From positions 13,795,395 through 13,859,394 of the forward strand of contig OX336345.1 of assembly GCA_946902875.1 (NCBI GenBank): a stretch of DNA of 64,000 bases, read 5' to 3'. Shown here one piece after another: positions 58,401 to 64,000 of this stretch. Both the position numbers and the translations under genes were made by a program. Under the pieces are notes generated by a model, which was not told the DNA's origin, searched no databases, and saw only the letters and a list, made by a program, of their open reading frames with translations. The first letter of the stretch is position 1. Every line of letters starts with the position of its first letter. The DNA comes from Nematopogon swammerdamellus. Taxonomy: Eukaryota; Arthropoda; Insecta; Lepidoptera; Adelidae.

Positions 58401-61400
58401 GAAGTCAGAAATTATTTAAAAAAAATAATTACTGAACCATCACAGCCTGCACCTTAAAAAAAACAGGAACGTCAAATATCTATATCCTATTTGCGTCAAA
58501 TCAAAAGTTTTCTATTTACGTGCATTTTATCCTCTTTGAGGGAATTACGAATCGATTGCTAAGATAGATAGAAAAAAGAAGAAGAAGAAGAACAATGAGC
58601 TGCCCACCGTCCACTTCCAACGCCAACCTAAAGCCTGCCAGGCCAACCCCGGTCCAGCGCAACATCCTGGCGGACTTTCTCGAGCAAAACCCGGGGCTCG
58701 CTCGAGGCCGACTGCGAGGCGACGATGCCAACCAGCGCGCAGTGGACTTGTGGCAGGTTGTGGCTATGCGCCTCAATGCCTCCGGCGGCTCGAAACACTC
58801 ATGGAAGGAGTGGAGGAAGGTGGAAGGATATGCTGTCAGAGCGTCTACGGGGAGGCAGCAGTGGCACGATCTCCAGGCATAACTCTTCGAAGAGCGCCGA
58901 CGACAGGCGGTAGACCTTCATAAAGTCACGCCGATCAGCAGCCACCTCTATGGCGTGTCGCAACCGTATGTTGCGTCGCCAGCGTTGAAGGCCAAGGTTG
59001 TCCTCATTTTCTTGGCGACGTTTGGCCAGCCAAAGCAGGAGTATGGACAACATGATCTAGGCGCTAATAAAATAACATTTATTGTAACTATGTTCTACAG
59101 GTGAATTTATGCGTATATGAATCAGAAACAGGGTGAATCAATACCTAAATGTGACCTACATTCTATAATTTTTGTGGGAAATTCTAAGAAAAAATCTACA
59201 GATCTCACACTACGCGCAACTATCAAGGCATTGAAAATGTAATTTAGAAATAAAGCACACGATAAAATTTGACAAATTTGTTTTATTCAACAGAAAGAAA
59301 CGATCGATCTTACAAACAGGGACCAAAACCCGGTTCGAAATGGGGTTCGAGTTCTTCGAACCGGTTCGAAGAACCTTTTTAACGAGCGAAACGGTTTGGT
59401 GCGAACCGGTTAAAAAAAACCCGAACCTGAACCCTAAAAACCGGTTCAGAACCGGTTTGGAGGAACCTCTAATATTAACCGGTTCTTAAACCGGTTCGCA
59501 GCAGGATATATTCTCCGAATAGGTACGAATGAGATGCCGTGCCTAAGGGCGACAGGGTAGTCACCTCTCACCTTGGCACGGTCCTTCCACCAAGTCATGC
59601 AGCAGGTGGGTCTTCGTGCCTTACTTGCTGCTTAATAGTATGTTGTTCGAATACGAACGAGATTCCGTGCTAAAGGGCGACGGGAAGGTCACATCTCACC
59701 TTGGCACGGTCCTTCCTTCAACCGAGTCATGCAGCAGGTATGTCTTCGTCCCTTACGTGCTGCTTAATAGTATGTTGTTCGAATACGAACGAGATGCCGT
59801 GCTAAAGGGCGACAGGATACTGCTTAATAGTATGTTGTTCGAATACGAACGAGATGCCGTGCTAAAGGGCGACAGGATAGTCACCTCTCTCCTTGGCACG
59901 GTCCTTCCTTCCACCGAGTCATGCAGCATGCAGGTCTTCGTGAATCTTTTTTTTTATTCAGACCACGAATTAAACGAGTACCACGAATTAATTACTCGAA
60001 CGAAAACATAAACATTTTCAATGTTAAAACAACTCAATCACACATAAACAACAACTCAATCACACATTAAAATAGCACGTATAAATAATATCAAAATAGA
60101 ATCTTATTAGAAAGTAGTTCGACGCAGTATGAAACAAGTTGATATGGGACTAGCGAATTTTACGAACGTGAAAACCATTCAAAACTGACAGATAACCCGC
60201 CAGAAAATGTTAGCGTAATACCGGGAGTTGTCATTCTTTAGAGAGGTCGACAGCGCGGCGGGTTGGCGGCGGATAACTTGGCGGGTGCGGATTTTGATGG
60301 TTTGTGTAATGCCAAAATACACTGTCAGTTGGTTTTTAGCGGATTTTTCAGCGGGTCGGATTACCGTAATAGGCCTGCAGTTCAGTGTAGCCGGCACAAT
60401 CAAAGGGGGAAGCACTGACATGGCACCTAGTTAACCCGGTGTTATGGGCTGACATCACGGACGTTGTAGGTGATGTAGCCAACCGTGTCGGTTTCCATAA
60501 AAAAAAATACACCAAAATCTTCTTCCATTCGATTTCCTCTCATTTTTCCTCGTAGTGGTTGTCTTTCATCTTTGTCCTGCAATCCGTCCTATCTAAATCC
60601 TAAATATTAAAGTACTTACTGATAAAGTATTGGTTGGAGTTTGACCCTAACTAATGTTTATACGCGTTTTTGTTTCAGAAGTTGGGTACATCTAACAAGG
60701 GTAGTTCGAGCGGCGTGCATGGAACCCCGATCTCGCCCGCCTCCGCCGGGTATAAAAAATTCTTAGAGAATCTCTGAATGTAGTCATGACCCTCTCCGAT
60801 TTGAGTGTAATTTACTCAGTTATCTATCTAACGTAATCGGTATCGTCATTATCATCAATATCATCATCGTCATCACCATCGTTATCATCATCATCATAGT
60901 TATCGGCGTCAAGCGATAATGTTCCACTGCTGTTCACAGGCCTCCCTCATTGTTATATGAAGGTTAATTAGCTATACACTCGCAATTTGACCAACCAACT
61001 TGGGAGCATTATATAGTTATTAGACTCTAGTAACTGGAGACTAGTGTTGCTCGCGTAAAGGTTTTCAAATGTTTCCTACACCAAAATTTTTGAAAAAATT
61101 ATTAGTGTACACCAAGTTTCAAACCCGATACTTCTCACATGAAATACCAAGATGACCTGTGAACCTTATAACCCCATTAGAACTTAGGTTGGTGAAAACA
61201 TATTTTTTTTTTTTTTTTTATTTTTTTTTTTTTTTTATGGAAACTGACACGGTTGGCTACGTCACCTACAACATCCGCGATGTGAGCCCATAACACCGGT
61301 TGAACTTGGTGCCACGTCAGTGCTTCCCTTCGGTCGTGCCGTATTTCTGTATTACATTAACAGCTGTCACACTGTTCTTGTAGTGAATGTAGTGTAGTAA

Positions 61401-61932
61401 TGAAGTTGTACAGGTGTACCTATCTGCAATGTATCTATGCTCTTTCTTGTGTTTTAATTTTTAATTTTTTTATGGAAACTGCCACGGTTGTTGGCTACAT
61501 CACCTGCAACATCCGTGATGTCAGCCCCTACCACCGGGTGAACTTGGTGCCACGTCAGTGCTTCCCTTCGGTCGTGCCGGCTACACTGAACTGGACGGAA
61601 AACACAAACTATTTACATAGCCGTTTCGACCGACCTTTCATTCAGTGCGGTGGTACCAACCCGGGCGGGTTAAACCCTACCACCTAGTAATATAAGAAGG
61701 GAGTCATATCCCTTAGTCGCCTTTTACGACATACACGGGGAGAGATGCAGTGGGGCTATTCTTTTAAAGTACCGGCCCCTTTTGTACTTGGCTAAGGAGT
61801 ATTGTGATAGCTAATCATGGTAATACATTTTCTAGTTCTGGCTACTTCACCGGCAGCCCGTTCAGATCACCGACATCGCCTGAGATTCCCGGCAGCTGCG
61901 TTCTGGGATCCTGGAGAAGAAGTAATAATTAA
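46482..61932 (+). CDS. RNF212B: RNF212B/Zip3-like RING-finger meiotic crossover factor, 8 exons, 256 residues
   Basis: Exons 46482-46587, 50041-50105, 50984-51103, 51464-51599, 52272-52378, 52741-52809, 60679-60749 and 61836-61932 join in frame. The start MDWIHCNNCF and RING residues C6, C9, C24, H26, C29, C32, C42, C45 (C3HC4) match the RNF212/RNF212B/ZHP-3/Vilya family of SUMO- or ubiquitin-ligase-like proteins that act at meiotic recombination sites. A coiled coil (about residues 98-142, ENKFNNAKEEAKRLYALCHK onward) and a Ser/Pro-rich tail follow, as in the family. The junction exon 7-8 uses GCCGG|GTATAA, a mediocre donor. Introns are repeat-laden. The family call is firm; the exact paralogue is inferred. 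Confidence 0.85.
46588..50040 (+). other. Intron 1 of the RING gene, repeats only
   Basis: It contains an inverted repeat at about 46688-46763 (CATCGCATTGAAAGCTTCAA mirrored), an inverted pair around 48255-48400 (GTGCAGCCCCCGTCCG / GGACGGAGGGGCTGCAC), G and C homopolymers (48497-48506, 48525-48546, 48651-48661), and the second SINE module at 49230-49280. No other gene is seen. Confidence 0.6.
50395..50948. mobile_element. Long inverted-repeat element in intron 2 of the RING gene
   Basis: The outer ends AAAGGAGAATGGGC...GTCTACCCCTCCTCTA and their mirror TAGAGGAGGGGTAGAC...GCCCATCCTCCTTT bracket arms that pair from GAACCTTATCATAGTAAT to the centre near 50660-50680 (ACCGTTTTTTTGG). About 554 bp, no coding sequence. 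Confidence 0.8.
53075..53333 (+). mobile_element. 5S-derived SINE, left half
   Basis: The head with GTCAGCCTCG...GGAGGCTGAC and GGTCAGTACTTGGATGGG is present. The body stops at TTTTCCGACCAG, where the Harbinger element begins. The remaining body is at 60381-60510. Confidence 0.9.
53689..58444. mobile_element. Non-coding LTR retrotransposon (LARD/TRIM-like), young
   Basis: Two direct 1676-bp terminal repeats (53689-55364, 56769-58444) begin TGCGATAG and end CATCACA, and differ by one base in my line-by-line comparison (T at 55194, C at 58274). GCCT flanks both sides (53685-53688, 58445-58448). The 1404-bp interior has no gag or pol reading and no clear primer-binding or polypurine site. Open frames inside the repeats (for example 54519-54860) occur twice only because the LTR is duplicated. 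Confidence 0.92.
58595..58882 (+). pseudogene. Harbinger Myb/SANT-like DNA-binding gene, truncated
   Basis: The frame begins MSCPPSTSNANLKPARPTPV; VQRNILADFLEQNPGLARG, LWQVVAMRLNASGGSKHSW and KEWRKV follow. This is the N-terminal part of the Myb/SANT-like accessory protein that Harbinger elements encode beside the transposase. After Val76 (58822) the family similarity stops and the last 19 residues are read from antisense transposase sequence. Confidence 0.75.
58799..59053 (-). pseudogene. Harbinger (HARBI1-like) transposase N-terminus, truncated
   Basis: From ATG 59053 the minus strand reads RDFMKVYRLSSALFEELCLE and IVPLLPPRRRSDSIS, the characteristic N-terminal region of HARBI1-type transposases. 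Similarity ends at about residue 76 (58826). The DDE catalytic core is absent, so it cannot transpose by itself. Confidence 0.75.
59514..59945. repeat. Tandem repeat, TACGAACGAGATGCCGTGC-type units
   Basis: Four to five imperfect copies contain CGAACGAGATGCCGTGCTAAAGGGCGACAGG and CCTTGGCACGGTCCTTCC; starts lie near 59524, 59650, 59785 and 59845. Unit length varies from 60 to about 130 bp. A related inverted piece is near 26225-26270. Confidence 0.7.
60381..60510 (+). mobile_element. 5S-derived SINE, right half
   Basis: TTCAGTGTAGCCGGCACAAT through CGGTTTCCATAAAAAAAAA continues exactly where 53333 stops, by comparison with the intact copy at 4890-5278. Confidence 0.9.
60679..60777 (+). CDS. 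RNF212B: Alternative terminal reading of RING-gene exon 7
   Basis: If the donor at 60750 is not used, the frame runs on as YKKFLENL and stops at TGA 60775-60777, giving a 233-residue protein. The main model instead splices to 61836 and adds SGYFTGSPFRSPTSPE and a basic end. Both are plausible; no AATAAA lies just after 60777. Confidence 0.45.
   Translation, partial: KLGTSNKGSSSGVHGTPISPASAGYKKFLENL
61220..61775 (-). mobile_element. Two SINE copies in the last RING-gene intron
   Basis: Minus-orientation body copies run from a T tract at about 61206-61236 to 61340 (truncated) and from 61467 to 61775. The second has the alternative head module (GCCGGTACTTTAAAAGAATA on the minus strand) in place of the 5S-like head, only 60 bp before the acceptor of exon 8. 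Confidence 0.8.
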
Positions 61933-62260
61933 TTGTTAGTAAGCTTAAATGTTATTTACACAAAGAAGTTGAACATTTTGCTTTTATTATGTTGATGAAA
62001 TGATTTTATTTTGTTATTTTAATTGAGGTACGTACCTACATTCAATAGTAAGTAAGGTTTGGCATCTATGTGAAGTTAGAGTAAATTGCTATTTGAGGAT
62101 CTTAAGTAGATTGAATTACTAAACTATGAAAAATAAGCAAATAAGTGTAGCGTGGGGCACATTATAGTATGAAGTTGGCAACATGGGTTATGTAAGTATT
62201 AAATTATTTTTTATAATAATTCTCAATTAATGTTGTTACATTGGAAATGCAATTAATAAC

Positions 62261-62266
62261 AATAAA
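62261..62266 (+). terminator. Candidate polyadenylation signal of the RING gene
   Basis: AATAAA, 329 bp after the exon 8 stop and followed by A/T-rich sequence. Confidence 0.5.
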
Positions 62267-62399
62267 CACCTTATTAAAAAAAATATGTTTTTTTGTTATT
62301 TATTAGTTTTGTAATGACAGTTAGTTAGCACCTAGTAGTTATCTTTGCTGATTAATTGCGGACCTACAATTCAGCTTCTTTGCCAAGTTTGTTTTTTTT

Positions 62400-62640
62400 T
62401 ATATTGGAAGCGCCACATATGGGGCAGAGCGGGTGGCTCTGCCCCATATCTAACGAGGTAATGAGGCTAAGGGTAAGGAGCTAACAAGGTATCTAACGAG
62501 GCCCATGGACATTCGGTCGTGTTGCGGGGGTTGCGAACGCCATGCCGTCCTGACAGGTGCCCATTCACGCCACTCTTGAAAACCCAAGACTGTACTTGGG
62601 GGGATTGGGCAGGGAGAGCGTTCCAGAGTTTACCAGCTCT
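62400..62640 (-). mobile_element. LINE 3' fragment
   Basis: CCCATGGACATTCGGTCGTG and GCCATGCCGTCCTGACAGG with a T run at 62392-62400 match the 3' end of the LINE at 2861-3475. A short inverted repeat GGGGCAGAGC/GCTCTGCCCC is at 62419-62445. From 62640 to 63410 no gene is supported. Confidence 0.6.
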
Positions 62641-63417
62641 CTAGAACCGTCGATAATATTCTGTAAAAATAAAACCGTTCAAAAATGTACCCATGTTGTA
62701 TATGTATTAGTTAAATGTTTTTTGCTTTTAGACTTTCTTAGATGTAGCCTGTCTAAAATAGGATTAATTAAAAAAACTCGTTATTACACCAATTCCCTTT
62801 CCAACCTAACGCATTGGACTAGTACCTACTTACCTATCTCTGCTCAGTACAAGTGTATGCACTTTGAAATTGCAACTTTTCCGAGCAGCGGCTAACGACC
62901 GCCTCGGACCAAACAAGCGTTAGGCCAGATCCGCTGATTTCGACTTTCCAATTACTGTTGTAGTATTTCACTTTTACGTGCGATTGTGTCTTAAAGTTGA
63001 TATATATCTGTGCAACTTTGTCCAACTAATTATCTTAATGTGTGGCTCTCTGAAGACTGACACGCAGTGAAGGTGTGTGTGTATGACATGGTTCTAGTGA
63101 TAATCTTCTCATTTTCGAGAGTGTACGTACCTAACGCGCTGGCATGGTTGGATTCTTCTTCACGCGTCGCAGTTATTCCATTACAAGAATTAACATCAAG
63201 AGTGGAGCTAAAATAGTACTGCGGCCAACACGTTGTTTTATGTTACAAAATAACTTCACCATAGTCAGGTATAAACTTAATAAAACATTGCGATGTACTA
63301 TTTCTGTGTAGGATGTAGTATTTCTTGACACATTGCGATCATCAATACAGAAATATAAGTCTTACGATGCGCCTGATCGTGTAGGGTCCGGAACCATGCC
63401 GGTACATAAAAATTAAT

Positions 63418-63770
63418 TAAGAAGTTGACTGGCATCGCTGACACCATCCGTATCACGGTCAGCTTCCAACGTTCGAGCGGTCACCCATCCATGGACTATG
63501 TGAAAAGTTTGAAAAATAATAAATTGGCAATCTCAGAAACAGACCGATTATGAAATTGTCAACTTAATAATTCGACCAAATAAGAAAAAGGTAAATATAG
63601 AAATGGAGCAATTGAGAAGTTGACGAACTGCTAGGTTGACAGAACAATAATCCGCCTATTTACGAAATGGACGAACTCGCATAGTGGTAAATTGAGAAGT
63701 TGACGAACTACGAAATTTGCAAACTATAGTTATGACTAAGTAAGAAGTTGACTGTCATCGCTGACACCAT
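63418..63770. repeat. Direct repeat pair enclosing GAAGTTGACGAAC-rich sequence
   Basis: AAGAAGTTGACTGGCATCGC at 63419 and AAGAAGTTGACTGTCATCGC at 63741 are followed by TGACACCATC in both. Between them GAAGTTGACGAACT-like words recur, and a 5S-SINE head remnant (GGTCACCCATCCATGG) lies at 63478-63493. No gene is recognised to the window end; 63855-63940 is a dispersed repeat also present near 26050-26125 and 51220-51290. Confidence 0.55.
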
Positions 63771-64000
63771 CTCATTTATGCATCTACATCTGCAAGGGCG
63801 ACGCGACGGGCTAGCCAGGTTATTTAGTCCTAATATTTTGGTAAACATGGTGGTCGGTGTTGTGCTGTAATTTACCAGAGTTATTGCAGCACAATACGAT
63901 TACTCTGCTTACCCCTCTGGCGGGATAGAGTGTGATGGTATATGTAAGTCTTATGATTGGTGGCTTGCTTGAACCTAACAACTTTTTCAGTTTAAATTTT

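Larger units (their letters stand above)
53334..60377. mobile_element. Internally deleted PIF/Harbinger element, carrying a nested LTR element
   Basis: The ends GGTCTATTACGGTAATCCGA and (inverse of right) GGCCTATTACGGTAATCCGA form terminal repeats of about 25 bp. Target CAG is duplicated (53331-53333, 60378-60380), matching the 3-bp CWG/TWA duplications of this superfamily. Without the LTR element it is about 2.3 kb. Inside lie a Myb/SANT-like gene start and a transposase start, both truncated at about 58823. Confidence 0.88.

Overview
The window looks like nuclear DNA of a moth or butterfly (Lepidoptera). This is inferred from AT-rich sequence, small exons separated by repeat-filled introns, very frequent TAGGTAC-type words, and remnants of RTE and jockey-like LINEs, mariner, hAT, Harbinger and pogo elements plus several SINE families of the kind common in moths. 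No prokaryotic features are present.

Three protein-coding genes can be assembled exon by exon with consistent GT/AG sites and phase. (1) SdhC, the cytochrome b560 membrane anchor of respiratory complex II, is on the plus strand at 13445-16355. It has two tandem, homologous, equally long candidate last exons (15516-15802 and 16069-16355). (2) Transferrin-1 (Tsf1), a secreted iron-binding protein of 687 residues, is on the minus strand in 15 exons from 37293 down to 17321. Its 3' end abuts the SdhC 3' end tail-to-tail. (3) A RING-finger gene of the RNF212B/Zip3 family (meiotic crossover factors) is on the plus strand in 8 exons from 46482 to 61932, with a possible alternative end inside exon 7.

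Layout: 1-13400 is intergenic and repeat-rich (retroelement fragments, a 68-bp tandem array, hairpin elements, a 1.3-kb hAT element). 13445-17311 holds SdhC and a pogo-like MITE. 17321-37293 is Tsf1, whose introns carry hAT, MITE, LINE, SINE, mariner and foldback elements. 37294-46480 is intergenic with SINEs, an interrupted hAT copy and a GGC-rich tract. 46482-62266 is the RNF212B-like gene. Its sixth intron contains a four-level nest: the intron holds a 5S-rRNA-derived SINE, split by an internally deleted Harbinger element, which is split by a young non-coding LTR element. 62300-64000 holds LINE fragments and short direct repeats.

The three genes have unrelated functions (mitochondrial respiration, iron handling, meiosis) and are simply neighbours. 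The most interesting items are the duplicated SdhC terminal exons, the 5S-like SINE head closed by a terminal stem, the nested insertion, and the Harbinger deletion that joins its two genes tail-to-tail. Exon models come from reading splice sites and protein similarity by eye; no transcript data were available.
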